DNA of 64,000 nt, taken from assembly GCA_964611645.1 (NCBI GenBank), contig CAZTAO010000011.1:47057-111056 (forward strand). The letters are read 5' to 3'. This stretch comes from CAZTAO01 sp964611645 (GTDB taxonomy: Bacteria > Armatimonadota > UBA5829). The notes below the pieces were generated by a model, which did no database searches, was not told the DNA's origin, and saw only the letters and a list, made by a program, of their open reading frames with translations. Below are positions 13,741-21,919 of this stretch, one piece after another. Both the position numbers and the translations under genes were made by a program. Numbering within the stretch: position 1 is the stretch's first letter; each line of letters starts with the position of its first letter.

Positions 13741-15942
13741 ATGGACTGGACTATGCGTTGTTATTCTCGGATGCTTATTGATAATCACATCTCGGAGCAT
13801 GACCCTTCGCTGATGGCGAGGTTCGACCCTAAGGTCTATGCAGATATGGTGGAGAAGGCGGGGCTTGAGGCTTCTATGATCTATGCCTGCTGCCATAACG
13901 GCAACTGCTACTACCCCACCAAAGTCGGCCACATGCACGCCAACCTCAAAGGCCGCGACATATTCGGGGAGACGGTGGCGGAGGTTGCGAAGCGCGGGAT
14001 AGTGCCTATTGCTTACACCACTGTCATCTACCACAACGACTCCGCCCAGAACCACCCGGACTGGCGGATGAACATCTTTGGGCGCAACCACAGGCAGGGC
14101 CGGTATTGGTATAGCTGCCCGAACAACCCAGATTATGCCGAGTTCTGCAAGGCTCAGACTGCCGAGATTCTGGCCTATCCGGTGGAAGGCATTTTCATCG
14201 ATATGGTCTTTTGGCCAGGGATATGCCTCTGCCCCAACTGCCGCACCGCCTACCTGGCCGAGACAGGCTGCGAGATTCCTGAGAAGATCGACTGGAGTGA
14301 TCCCGCGTGGGTTCAATTCCAGCGCGCGCGAGAGCGGTGGATGGGGGATTTCACCCGAAAGCTCTACCAGCACTGCAAGAGTGTCCGCCCAGATGCAACC
14401 GTCACCCAGCAGTTCTCGCCGGTCCTGCTGGGATGGACTTATGGCCAAAGCCCCGCCATTGCAGCAAGCTGCGACTACACCAGCGGGGACTTCTATGGAG
14501 GTAAGTATCAGCACGTGCTTGGGGCAAAGATACTGTCGGCATTCACGAAGAACCAGCCGTTCGAGTTTATGACCTCTCGATGTGTGAACCTCTATGACCA
14601 CACCTCGATGAAATCGACCGAGGAGATGCTTTGCGAGGTGTCGCTAACCATCGCCAACGGCGGCGCGCCATTCTTCATAGATGCCATCAACCCGGACGGA
14701 ACCTTGTGCGGGGACGTTTTCGTGCGGATCGGGGAAGTGAATACAGCGGCCAAGCCATTCACGGACAAGTTGCGGGACAATCAGCCTGTGCTTGCGGGGG
14801 ATGTGGGGCTGTATTACTCGATGCCATCCCACGTGGACCCCAAGGACAGCGGAATAACCATAACCGACACGGGCGGACCGATCAGCAATATGAGCCTTTC
14901 CGGCAATAGCCCGGCTATCACCGAACTCATAGGCACATCCCGGGCGCTCTCCCGTGCAAGGCTGCTTTACCGAATGGTCGTGTCCTCAAAGCCATCCCCC
15001 GGTGTTTCGGGATCTGAGCGAAGCGGAGATCCCGAAACCAAGACGGGGCCGGACCTCAGCAACCTGAGCACCCTCATCATTAACAACGCGGCGTATATGT
15101 CCAGTGAGGAAGTCGAAGCTGTGCGGGAGTTTGTGAAGAACGGCGGCACGCTCATCGCAACCGGCATGACCTCGCTGTATGATCTGGTCGGCAGCACAAC
15201 TGGCGACTTCGCTCTCGCGGACGTGTTTGGTGTCTCCTACTCCAGACAACGCACCGATGGTATCAGCTACCTGGCATACGAGGGGGAGATAGACAAAGCG
15301 CCAGTGGTCTCGACTCCGCTCGACCAGCGCGCACCGTTCGTTGAGCGAAGTCGAAACGAACACGTATCAGGGCAGCAGTATGTAGCCAGCACCCTGCCCG
15401 CGCCTCTGGTGAATGCCACTTCGGCGGAGGTTTTGGCGAAGGTCTCGGCCCCACTCTTCCCAACCAACGATCCCAACTGCTACGCCTCCATTCACAGCAA
15501 CCCTCCCGGCAGGATCACAGACCACGCAGGGCTCACGGTGAACTCATTCGGCAGGGGGAAGTGCATATACATCTACTCAGGCTTCCTGGCCCAGACCAGC
15601 CACGCCCAGCAGGAGTTTGGGGCTTCTCTCTTTGGTCAGTTCGCTCGGAGCAGGTATCAACTCAAGACCAATGCGCCGCAGAGTGTGGAAGTGACGCTGC
15701 TGGACAGCACAGTCGACGCCACCCGCCTGTTGTGCCTGGTGAACTACCAGACCGAACTGCCGAACGTGCCGGTCGATGGGATCGAGGTGGAAATCCGACT
15801 GCCTCTTGACCGTGCTCCCCAGACGGTTGTCTGCTCCTCGGACAAGTCGCCGGTAGAGTTCTCCTGGAAAGACGGCCTCCTCAAGCTCACGCTCGACAGG
15901 CTGGAGACTATGGAGATGGTGGAGATATCCCAGCAAGTCTAG
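13741..15942 (+). CDS. GHL6-like hypothetical glycoside hydrolase with beta-galactosidase-trimerisation-like domain
   Basis: 733 residues; ATG 13741 follows a GGAGG. The first ~330 residues look like a TIM-barrel glycosidase-like domain of the hypothetical glycosyl hydrolase 6 type: FDPKVYADMVEKAGLEASMI, then EILAYPVEGIFIDMVFW and the CPNCRTAYLAETG cysteine pair. Residues ~400-560 resemble the class-I-glutamine-amidotransferase-like domain of GH42-type enzymes (LIINNAAYMSSEEVEAVREF, NGGTLIATGM). There is no signal peptide, suggesting a cytoplasmic enzyme. Two palindromic repeats are read in frame at residues ~422-433 and ~524-540, in loops around that domain. The substrate is unknown. Confidence 0.75.
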   Translation: MDWTMRCYSRMLIDNHISEHDPSLMARFDPKVYADMVEKAGLEASMIYACCHNGNCYYPTKVGHMHANLKGRDIFGETVAEVAKRGIVPIAYTTVIYHNDSAQNHPDWRMNIFGRNHRQGRYWYSCPNNPDYAEFCKAQTAEILAYPVEGIFIDMVFWPGICLCPNCRTAYLAETGCEIPEKIDWSDPAWVQFQRARERWMGDFTRKLYQHCKSVRPDATVTQQFSPVLLGWTYGQSPAIAASCDYTSGDFYGGKYQHVLGAKILSAFTKNQPFEFMTSRCVNLYDHTSMKSTEEMLCEVSLTIANGGAPFFIDAINPDGTLCGDVFVRIGEVNTAAKPFTDKLRDNQPVLAGDVGLYYSMPSHVDPKDSGITITDTGGPISNMSLSGNSPAITELIGTSRALSRARLLYRMVVSSKPSPGVSGSERSGDPETKTGPDLSNLSTLIINNAAYMSSEEVEAVREFVKNGGTLIATGMTSLYDLVGSTTGDFALADVFGVSYSRQRTDGISYLAYEGEIDKAPVVSTPLDQRAPFVERSRNEHVSGQQYVASTLPAPLVNATSAEVLAKVSAPLFPTNDPNCYASIHSNPPGRITDHAGLTVNSFGRGKCIYIYSGFLAQTSHAQQEFGASLFGQFARSRYQLKTNAPQSVEVTLLDSTVDATRLLCLVNYQTELPNVPVDGIEVEIRLPLDRAPQTVVCSSDKSPVEFSWKDGLLKLTLDRLETMEMVEISQQV
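15004..15038. repeat. In-frame palindrome, TTTCGGGAT family, inside a coding gene
   Basis: GTTTCGGGATCT (15004-15015) and AGATCCCGAAAC (15027-15038), perfect 12-bp arms with loop GAGCGAAGCGG. Its first base is a codon boundary, and it encodes VSGSERSGDPET. Confidence 0.85.
15311..15361. repeat. In-frame palindromic repeat, GTTCGTTGAGCGAAGTCGAAACGAAC type
   Basis: CGACTCCGCTC (15311-15321) pairs with GAGCGAAGTCG (15343-15353), and GTTCGTT (15336-15342) pairs with AACGAAC (15355-15361). It is read in frame as a segment containing PFVERSRNE. Confidence 0.7.
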
Positions 15943-16020
15943 GCCGGCAGCAACGATAACGGAACGCAGTGGAGTGCGTTGCGCGAGGCTTCTTCTGAGC
16001 GAGCACTATCTAACGGACTT

Positions 16021-16044
16021 GGGCGGGATCCGGGAATCCCGCCC
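16021..16044. repeat. Hairpin between convergent genes
   Basis: GGGCGGGAT (16021-16029) and ATCCCGCCC (16036-16044), loop CCGGGA. There is no T-run. It could be another palindromic repeat or a weak bidirectional transcription stop between the GHL6-like gene and the lipoprotein gene. Confidence 0.55.
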
Positions 16045-16088
16045 AATGTACCTATACGCTCTGAGGTTAGCGCTTGCCCCTGGACGCT

Positions 16089-16556
16089 CTAGTTCAGTAG
16101 CTTCCGAGCTTCCTTCTTGAGGTTCGCACCCGTTGCGGACGAAGCCGCTGCATAGTAGCCAGGGTATGAAACTGACCACGTATATGGCCCTGTCTCCAGG
16201 CTGTCTCGTGAGTTCAGATACACTGTATACGTAACATTTGCCTCGGCGTAGAATGTCAGGTAACCCACCGACTCGTCAATGAATACCGTACTGGTCCCAG
16301 TCCCCTCGAACACCAACACATATGTCACGAACGAGCTACTATTCATTGACACCGTCAGGTTCCCATTCTTTGGGGCCTTGAATGTTACGGTATCGTAATA
16401 AGTATCGTCTCGCAGCAACGGGTCTGAGGGACTCAGTGTCCCACTCCCGGACCTTGACCAGACTTCGTCGCCACCACCGCCGCCGCCGCACCCTGCAGTT
16501 GCCAGAATGCAGAGCAACACACAACCGAGAATAAGCAGTTTCGCTCTTGTTGGCAT
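16089..16556 (-). CDS. Small lipoprotein with pre-peptidase-C-like beta domain
   Basis: 155 residues. The N-terminus KLLILGCVLLCILATAGC is a lipoprotein signal peptide with lipobox TAGC, followed by a glycine run. The remainder (YYDTVTFKAPKNGNLTVSMN, VTYTVYLNSRDSLETGPYTW) resembles the pre-peptidase C-terminal (PPC) beta-sandwich, often found on secreted enzymes but here alone. It is presumably anchored at the membrane facing outwards. GGGAG lies 7 nt before ATG 16556, supporting the start. No specific function can be assigned. Confidence 0.75.
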   Translation of the reverse strand: MPTRAKLLILGCVLLCILATAGCGGGGGGDEVWSRSGSGTLSPSDPLLRDDTYYDTVTFKAPKNGNLTVSMNSSSFVTYVLVFEGTGTSTVFIDESVGYLTFYAEANVTYTVYLNSRDSLETGPYTWSVSYPGYYAAASSATGANLKKEARKLLN

Positions 16557-16761
16557 AGCACACTCCCTCTATCTCTTGAGATTGCGACACGACCGATAAT
16601 GCATCGCCACGTCTTTAACTGCCTCGCAATCTGGAAAGGGCGTAGTGTGTATCAACCAGCTATCCTCCACACGTTGCCATCACCAGGGTCACGACGTCCA
16701 CGCAATTACCATTATCACGGACATGCCATTTTATTATACCCACGTTGCTGACCGCCCACCG

Positions 16762-18879
16762 CTACTTCCCCTTCACCTCATACTCATACTCATAGGTCGC
16801 CCAATATTGCTTCTTGGCGCTGTCGTATTTTTGGCCGACCCTTTCCATCCTTGCGGTAATCTGGGCATCTGTTTCTCTGCCGGACTCGGGGACCTGGGCT
16901 TTGATCTTGGCTAGCGCGTCGGCCTTGCACTTTGCGAGGATACCGTCGAGTTCGGCTTCAGTTGGCTTGGCCTCACAAGCAACTGTGCCCGTGGCGCTAG
17001 CTGTGACCATTATAGGCTTGGGTTCGGGCTTGTCGGCCGTTGCGCTGCCTCCGGTGGAGGAGTTGGCGGTAATCTCCGGCGGAGTGCCGTCGGTAGGCAG
17101 GAGGCAGGTGTTGAGCATGCTCTCAGTCATCTGCCTGGTACAGTCCGATATGGCTTCGGCGAATAGAGTGTTGTCGGAGACCCTGTTGGCTGGGGTCGGA
17201 GCGGCTAGACCGATTGGCTTTACCCCTTCTCCTCGAACTATCTGACGGTCTGACTCATGTGGGCGGTCAGACGCAGCCGAACCGCGCATCACCGACTGGT
17301 AAACAATCTTGCCTACCAGGTCTCCGTTATCGGCCAGGTCGTAGATAATCAGGTTGCCGGATATGTCCACTTCCTCTTTCGCCTGAGTGGAGACCTGCCA
17401 GGTCATCTGGTGGTGCTTGCGGCTCTCCTCATATTCTCTGGCCCTGCTCTCCCAGGCCGCAAGCTTCCCCGGATAGGCGTTCTTCTTCTCTACCCACTCA
17501 TTGTGCGCCCTTATGTATTTGGGGTTAGTGCCATCGGTGGGGTCACCGTAGACCAGGTTGCGGAAGAGATCGCGGTCACCCGGGTGAGGTTCGTTCCCCG
17601 GCTCCTGCGGCCTTGCTTCGGCGAATGCGGGATAGACCGGAGTCTCGCAGACAGGCTCATTCTGGGAGTATGTGGTCTCGCTGTTGAGTGCTGAAACCGC
17701 TATGATCGCCACTCCCTTGGCTCCCTTGAGTTGACCCCGCAGGTTCTTGACGTCCTCCGCCGAGAGGTCCTGCGCTTCCCTAGGGAAGAGGTTCAGTATC
17801 TTGAGGTCATCGAGCATGGTGCACTCGAACCCCAGCGGGGAGCTCGGGCCGAACCCCTCAGCAGCTTTCCGACTGAGGTCCCCGTAGAGTGACTTCGCTA
17901 TGTCGGCCTGGTCCGCCTGGCGAACGAAGATGTTGAGGCCGGCGTAGTTCCGCAGATCATAGAAAGGCACCCTCGAAGGCTGCTCGGGAATCTGCTCCAC
18001 CGTCCTGCACCTGGACAGCGCCTGCTTGACCAGCCTGCTTGCGGGAAAGATCAGAGCGGCGCGCCAAGTCTTGCCCTCGGAGTCGAACTGGCGGCAGGCA
18101 AGCATCTCCCGATAGCTCTCGGGAGTCTTCCACCACTTCTTTGCGTAGTCCGGCATCAGGTCGATGGTCTTCTGGTCTACCGCGGAGCCTTTGGTGCGGT
18201 CCAACAGGACCAGAATGTTCGTCCCGGCTTCCAGTTCCGGAACGTCCGTCCCCAAGGGATAGTAGTCGCATTCCACCGCCGACTTGTTCGGGTCAAACTG
18301 GCACTCGACCCACTCCTGCAAGACCTCGCGCGCCTCCGAGGCTATCACCGCCATGTGGATCACCACATACTGATGCAGCACCGTGGGCGCTTTGTCGTCG
18401 ACCTTGGTCTTGAGCAGCTTCGGGAATATGGCAAGCTCTTTGTCCAGCCACTTACCTTTGGGCGCGGATATCTCGAACACCCAGGCATTGCCATACTTCT
18501 TCTTCGCGCCAACGCTGCGCTTCGAGACCAGCGTCAGCACTTCGCCACCCGAAGCAATGGCAACGGCGGGAGAGAGCGCGGTCTTTTCGGCATCGCTGAG
18601 CGCGGCAGACCGGTCGATCAGGAACAGCGTATCGCCGCCCCAGCCCTTTATGCCGTCACGCTGCGTGGCGAAATCCGCCATGGTCATTATGGCCATAGGC
18701 TGCGGAAGGCCCCACCCTAGGAATGCTTTTGTCAGCTTGTCCACCTGGTAGTTGGTAGCCACCACGATCTTATGCTCGCGGAACACCCGCTCGATATCAA
18801 CCGAGCCGGCAAGACAGGCATTCGAGATGCAGCCCATCAGCGCCACCAATGATATGAGTGTCAAAACCGTTCTTTTCAT
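16762..18879 (-). CDS. Secreted protein of unknown function
   Basis: About 705 residues from ATG 18879, which has AGGTGAG just upstream; the frame extends five codons further without support. Signal peptide KRTVLTLISLVALMGCISNACLA is visible, with a possible lipobox-like MGC. The body is mixed alpha/beta, with a segment from ~100 to 390 that mentions no known motif. A Pro/Glu/Arg-rich stretch (~410-500) is followed by a beta region (WQVSTQAKEEVDISGNLIIY) and a charged C-terminal helix. The family is not recognised. Downstream (16557-16761) there is no gene, only an AT-rich patch. Confidence 0.7.
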   Translation of the reverse strand: MKRTVLTLISLVALMGCISNACLAGSVDIERVFREHKIVVATNYQVDKLTKAFLGWGLPQPMAIMTMADFATQRDGIKGWGGDTLFLIDRSAALSDAEKTALSPAVAIASGGEVLTLVSKRSVGAKKKYGNAWVFEISAPKGKWLDKELAIFPKLLKTKVDDKAPTVLHQYVVIHMAVIASEAREVLQEWVECQFDPNKSAVECDYYPLGTDVPELEAGTNILVLLDRTKGSAVDQKTIDLMPDYAKKWWKTPESYREMLACRQFDSEGKTWRAALIFPASRLVKQALSRCRTVEQIPEQPSRVPFYDLRNYAGLNIFVRQADQADIAKSLYGDLSRKAAEGFGPSSPLGFECTMLDDLKILNLFPREAQDLSAEDVKNLRGQLKGAKGVAIIAVSALNSETTYSQNEPVCETPVYPAFAEARPQEPGNEPHPGDRDLFRNLVYGDPTDGTNPKYIRAHNEWVEKKNAYPGKLAAWESRAREYEESRKHHQMTWQVSTQAKEEVDISGNLIIYDLADNGDLVGKIVYQSVMRGSAASDRPHESDRQIVRGEGVKPIGLAAPTPANRVSDNTLFAEAISDCTRQMTESMLNTCLLPTDGTPPEITANSSTGGSATADKPEPKPIMVTASATGTVACEAKPTEAELDGILAKCKADALAKIKAQVPESGRETDAQITARMERVGQKYDSAKKQYWATYEYEYEVKGK

Positions 18880-18908
18880 AGTCTCACCTGCCAATGATCT
18901 ACTGAACT

Positions 18909-19043
18909 GTCATTCCGAGCTTGCGAGGAATCTGCTTCTGACGAATAACCCACAGATAGTGCTCGCCCCTCACCCCAACCCTCTCCCCGCGGGGCCGGGG
19001 AGAGGGAGTAAAGCAGATTCCTCGTCNNNNNNNNNNGAATGAC
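18909..19043. repeat. Nested inverted repeats containing the assembly gap
   Basis: GTCATTCCGAGC...GAATCTGCTT (18909-18937) faces its inverse AAGCAGATTCCTCGTC-[N]-GAATGAC (19011-19043). Between them sits a second palindrome, CCCCTCACCCCAACCC then CTCTCCCC...GGGGAGAGGG (18966-19008). Both types recur elsewhere in the window (46668-46700; 36892, 37889, 50812, 63006). Confidence 0.8.
19027..19036. other. Assembly gap (10 Ns)
   Basis: Ten unresolved bases lie inside the loop or arm of an inverted repeat. The true size may differ from ten. No gene appears interrupted: the 16762-18879 gene starts before it and the peptidase gene ends after it. Confidence 0.95.
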
Positions 19044-19060
19044 AACAATAGGTGCAATGC

Positions 19061-20062
19061 TTACTTCCCGCCAATCGCCTCGAGTATAACCTTCCCGACG
19101 ATAGACAGCGACTCCGGCGAGCAGTTGGCTGGGGTGTCTTCCAGGGTGTGCCAGGGCGGGTAGTCGAAATCTATCACGTCTATCGCCTTGATCCCGGCCC
19201 TCTGCAGCGGGATGTGGTCGTCGTTGATGAAGTACTTGGTCTGGGGGACAAATACCGACTCATAACCCAGCTTCTTCGCCGCGTCCCACACTCTCGCCAC
19301 CACCTCCGGGGCTTTCTTGAACGAACCTATCTCCTGGTATATCTTCAGGTCTTTGTCCCCGACCATATCCAGCAGTATCCCATATTCTATCCTTGACGAA
19401 TCAACCGGAGGCTTATCACCCTTGAGGCTGCCTGCAAACCACTCAGACCCCATGAACATGTTGTCCGATGTGACGCCGTAGTCCTCGCCATCGAAGAAAA
19501 CCATCACCACGCCCAGCTTCGACTTGCTCTCAGCCAGCACCCGCGCTATCTCCATAAGCACGGCCACTCCGGATGCGCCGTCGTTTGCTCCTGGGATCGG
19601 TTTCCGCTTCTTCGCTGCATCGACTTCCATATCCGCCACCGGCCTGGTGTCCCAGTGCGCGCACAACAGCACGAACTTCTCGGCAGCCGGGTTCCGGACC
19701 GCGATCAGGTTGGCCATCTTGATCTGGCGTCTGCCGATGCGGCGGGTGAAGTTCTGGACCGACACAGTATCCGCGTACTTCTGCATATAGGTCTGCATGA
19801 AGCTAAGGCAGGCGGCGTGGCCGGGGGTCTGCGGGACTCGTGGACCGAATGCCACCTGCTGCTCAAGCAGCTTGAATGCCTTAGCTCCGTCGAACTGAGC
19901 CTCACGCGCACAGCCGGGGAGCGTCATGAGAATCAGCGCCAACGACGCGATTATGGTCCTTGCTGGGTGGTGATTTCCGAATCGCCACCCTGACCTGCTT
20001 GCTGAGCTTTGGGGTAGGGATTCGGAAATCCCCACCCAGGCTCTAGAGCATCCAGGTAGCAT
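19061..20062 (-). CDS. M28-family peptidase / glutaminyl-cyclotransferase-like lipoprotein
   Basis: 333 residues if started at ATG 20062, which overlaps the aminotransferase stop as TGATG. The catalytic part has the M28/QC zinc layout: AHWDTRPVA, GANDGASGVAVLMEIAR, FFDGEDYG, then DVIDFDYPPWHTLEDT. The QC-like DFDYPPWHT motif makes a glutaminyl-peptide cyclotransferase-like protein as likely as an aminopeptidase. A hydrophobic stretch with lipobox LPGC (about residue 56) suggests export and lipid anchoring. The ~40 residues before it are encoded by a palindromic repeat, so a shorter start nearer the signal peptide (TTG or ATA codons) cannot be excluded. Confidence 0.8.
   Translation of the reverse strand: MLPGCSRAWVGISESLPQSSASRSGWRFGNHHPARTIIASLALILMTLPGCAREAQFDGAKAFKLLEQQVAFGPRVPQTPGHAACLSFMQTYMQKYADTVSVQNFTRRIGRRQIKMANLIAVRNPAAEKFVLLCAHWDTRPVADMEVDAAKKRKPIPGANDGASGVAVLMEIARVLAESKSKLGVVMVFFDGEDYGVTSDNMFMGSEWFAGSLKGDKPPVDSSRIEYGILLDMVGDKDLKIYQEIGSFKKAPEVVARVWDAAKKLGYESVFVPQTKYFINDDHIPLQRAGIKAIDVIDFDYPPWHTLEDTPANCSPESLSIVGKVILEAIGGK
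19963..20039. repeat. Palindrome GGGTGG-GATTTCCGAATC inside the peptidase 5' end
   Basis: CTGGGTGGTGATTTCCGAAT (from 19963) and the inverse ATTCGGAAATCCCCACCCAG (to 20039) differ at one base. The intervening 35 bases contain further short complementary runs. It lies within the first codons of the peptidase frame. Confidence 0.8.
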
Positions 20063-21336
20063 CAACCTGCCATCCCGATCATCTCGGCGGTCTCGGCGAT
20101 AGACTCGCCTACCCACTCCACGGCCTGGTCCAGCTCGGCCTCGGTGATCACCAGCGGCGGCTCCAGGCGGATGACTTTGGGGTTGTTGAGGCTGTAGGCA
20201 ACCAGCAGGTCACGTCTCCCGCAGGCAGCTATGGCAAGCGCGCCTATGTCATCCTCGGCAAACTGCACTCCGGCCAACAGCCCCAGCCCTCGCACTTCCT
20301 TGATCATATTCGGATACTTGACCTGTAGCGCCTTGAGGCCGTCCAGCATTCTCTTGCCAAGCCTCGCTGAGCGCTCGACAAGGTTCTCATCGATGGTAGC
20401 CTGAATGGCGGCCATTGCGGCGGCGCAGGCGAGCGGGTTGCCGCCGAATGTGGTGGAGTGCATATAGGGGTTGACCCCAAACATCGACTTCCATACGTCC
20501 TCATTGGACGAAAACGCCGCCACCGGCATCACTCCCCCGCCCAGGGCCTTGCCCATGGTGATGATGTCGGGCTGGATTCCGTAATGCTCGCAGGCGAACA
20601 TTTTGCCGGTTCGCCCGAAGCCTGTCCGGACTTCGTCAACGATAAGCAGAGCGCCTGCCGAGGTACATATCTCGCGGACCCGCTGGAAGTAGCCGTCCGG
20701 CGCGACTATCACCCCGCCCTCGCCCTGCACTACCTCAAGGATCACCGCAGCAATCGAACTGTCGATCGTTTTCCCGAGGGCGTCGGCATCTCCGAAGGGC
20801 ACGTGGTGGGTCTCCGGGAGCAAGGGTCGGAACTTCTCCTTGTAGACTTCCCTTCCGGATACCGACAGGCTCCCGAAGGTCTTGCCGTGGAAGCCGTTGA
20901 CAGCTCCGATGAAGCCCGGCCTGCCGGTGTGGACGCGAGCGCACTTCAGAGCGCCCTCCACGGCCTCGGTGCCGGAACTGCACAGGAACGAGTATCGGAT
21001 ATCGCCGGGAAGCACGCTCGCCATCAGTTCGCAGGTATCGGCGAGTTCCTTGGAGAGGAAGAAGTGGCTCTTCAGGGCCTCTTTCTCAAGCTGCTCCCGC
21101 ACCGCCGCAACCACCTTGGGGTTCAGATGCCCAAGGCTGAATGCGCCGTAGCCGCCGACGCAGTCCAGAAACTTGCGCCCGGAATAGTCCCATATATAGC
21201 ACCCCTCGGCCCGCTCCTCCGGAATCCCAAACCCGCTAAAGCTCAGAATCCCCGCGATCCCAGGGTTCACATATTCCCGATATTTCTCCACGACCTCATC
21301 GGCCAATCGATCTACTTGCGACTCATCAAGCAACAT
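20062..21336 (-). CDS. Class III PLP-dependent aminotransferase (putrescine/ornithine-aminotransferase-like)
   Basis: 424 residues. The start is placed at ATG 21336 because GGAGGT lies 5 nt upstream; the frame extends 4 codons further. Class III fold-type I hallmarks: CSSGTEAVEGALKCAR (phosphate loop), NGFHGKTFGSLSVSG, ILEVVQGEGGVIV, LIVDEVRTGFGRTGKMFA (Asp/Glu switch), and ITMGKALGGGVMP with the Schiff-base lysine. Overall it resembles putrescine aminotransferase PatA/YgjG and ornithine aminotransferase more than GABA transaminase. It converts a terminal amine plus 2-oxoglutarate to an aldehyde plus glutamate. Its stop overlaps the next gene's start. Two tandem copies of its promoter lie upstream. 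Confidence 0.85.
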   Translation of the reverse strand: MLLDESQVDRLADEVVEKYREYVNPGIAGILSFSGFGIPEERAEGCYIWDYSGRKFLDCVGGYGAFSLGHLNPKVVAAVREQLEKEALKSHFFLSKELADTCELMASVLPGDIRYSFLCSSGTEAVEGALKCARVHTGRPGFIGAVNGFHGKTFGSLSVSGREVYKEKFRPLLPETHHVPFGDADALGKTIDSSIAAVILEVVQGEGGVIVAPDGYFQRVREICTSAGALLIVDEVRTGFGRTGKMFACEHYGIQPDIITMGKALGGGVMPVAAFSSNEDVWKSMFGVNPYMHSTTFGGNPLACAAAMAAIQATIDENLVERSARLGKRMLDGLKALQVKYPNMIKEVRGLGLLAGVQFAEDDIGALAIAACGRRDLLVAYSLNNPKVIRLEPPLVITEAELDQAVEWVGESIAETAEMIGMAG

Positions 21337-21350
21337 AGCTACCTCCAAAA

Positions 21351-21390
21351 CCAGACTGTCTCCGCCAAGGGTAATGATACTCGTTTGTGG
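21351..21390. repeat. 40-bp direct repeat, copy A (aminotransferase promoter element)
   Basis: Matches copy B at 21749-21788 at 38 of 40 positions. Both contain the same minus-strand -10 region and CTGTCTCCGCCAAGGGTAAT. Confidence 0.9.
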
Positions 21391-21403
21391 GGCATGGATT
21401 CAA
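21374..21403 (-). promoter_or_regulatory. Proximal aminotransferase promoter
   Basis: Minus strand TTGAAT (21403-21398), 18-bp spacer, TATCAT (21379-21374), about 40 bp before ATG 21336. Confidence 0.55.
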
Positions 21404-21748
21404 GGAGAGGTGGGTTCACAGTTGACGGTTGTGGAACAGTGTTGGATCGGCCCCCAAAATGCACCTCCATAATTACAAGGCAACTCATAGGCCGTTTTGT
21501 TCACTAGTTTTGCGAAAAAAGTTTCAACTATTTTTGGAGTGAGGCTGTACAGGGGTTCCGCAGAAGGCCGTTTCCTGATTTGCCGAAACCCCCATTGCCG
21601 GTAGTTCAATCAGAAAACCAGGCGGAGCGAAGCGGAAGTCCCGAAACTGAGTCTGTTGACCATGAGGTTCGTTTCGGGATTTCCGGAGCGGTTGGGAGGT
21701 CAGTTCCGCTGCCGAATGGTCAGTGGTCGCTCCTCAGATCCCGAAATA
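21391..21748. other. Palindrome-rich insert between duplicated promoters
   Basis: Part of the 580-bp gene-free stretch 21337-21919. It contains AT-rich DNA with no convincing gene, and TTTCGGGAT-family palindromes (for example GTCCCGAAAC near 21640 facing GTTTCGGGAT near 21675, and GATCCCGAAAT near 21740). A 69-codon frame on the minus strand (21400-21609) crosses it but has no ribosome-binding site or homology I recognise. Confidence 0.55.
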
Positions 21749-21788
21749 CCTGACTGTCTCCGCCAAGGGTAATAATACTCGTTTGTGG
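21749..21788. repeat. 40-bp direct repeat, copy B
   Basis: Second copy of the promoter element, 398 bp from copy A and in the same orientation. Confidence 0.9.
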
Positions 21789-21801
21789 CTGAGGAGGGCA
21801 A
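21772..21801 (-). promoter_or_regulatory. Distal duplicated promoter
   Basis: Minus strand TTGCCC (21801-21796), 18-bp spacer, TATTAT (21777-21772). The spacing equals that of the proximal promoter; the -35 lies outside the 40-bp repeat and differs. Confidence 0.5.
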
Positions 21802-21881
21802 GGGAGAACATTTCAATGCTCGCAGACGCGGAATCATTGCGATCGAAGGGAAGTGCCTACTTCTTGAGGCGGAGGGTCTCC

Positions 21882-21906
21882 CTCCCCAGCCGTAGCGGGA
21901 GAGGGA
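21882..21906. repeat. CTCCCTC...GAGGGA palindrome
   Basis: CTCCCTCCCCAGCCGTAGCGGGAGAGGGA just after the stop of the 1513-residue protein gene; related to the CCCTCTCC family. Confidence 0.5.
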
Positions 21907-21919
21907 ATGATTCTTGCTG

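Noticed and set aside
16021..16044. Rho-independent terminator
   Set aside because: The hairpin is perfect but there is no T-run on either strand; kept as a repeat with low certainty.
16725..16745. TATAAT on the minus strand as promoter of the lipoprotein gene
   Set aside because: The element (rc of ATTATA near 16733) has no acceptable -35 and lies about 180 bp from the start; not listed.
20458..21507. 349-codon plus-strand frame opposite the aminotransferase
   Set aside because: Antisense to a full-length aminotransferase with all catalytic motifs; no start signal.
21400..21609. 69-codon minus-strand frame between duplicated promoters
   Set aside because: No ribosome-binding site and it includes repeat sequence; listed only as part of the insert.
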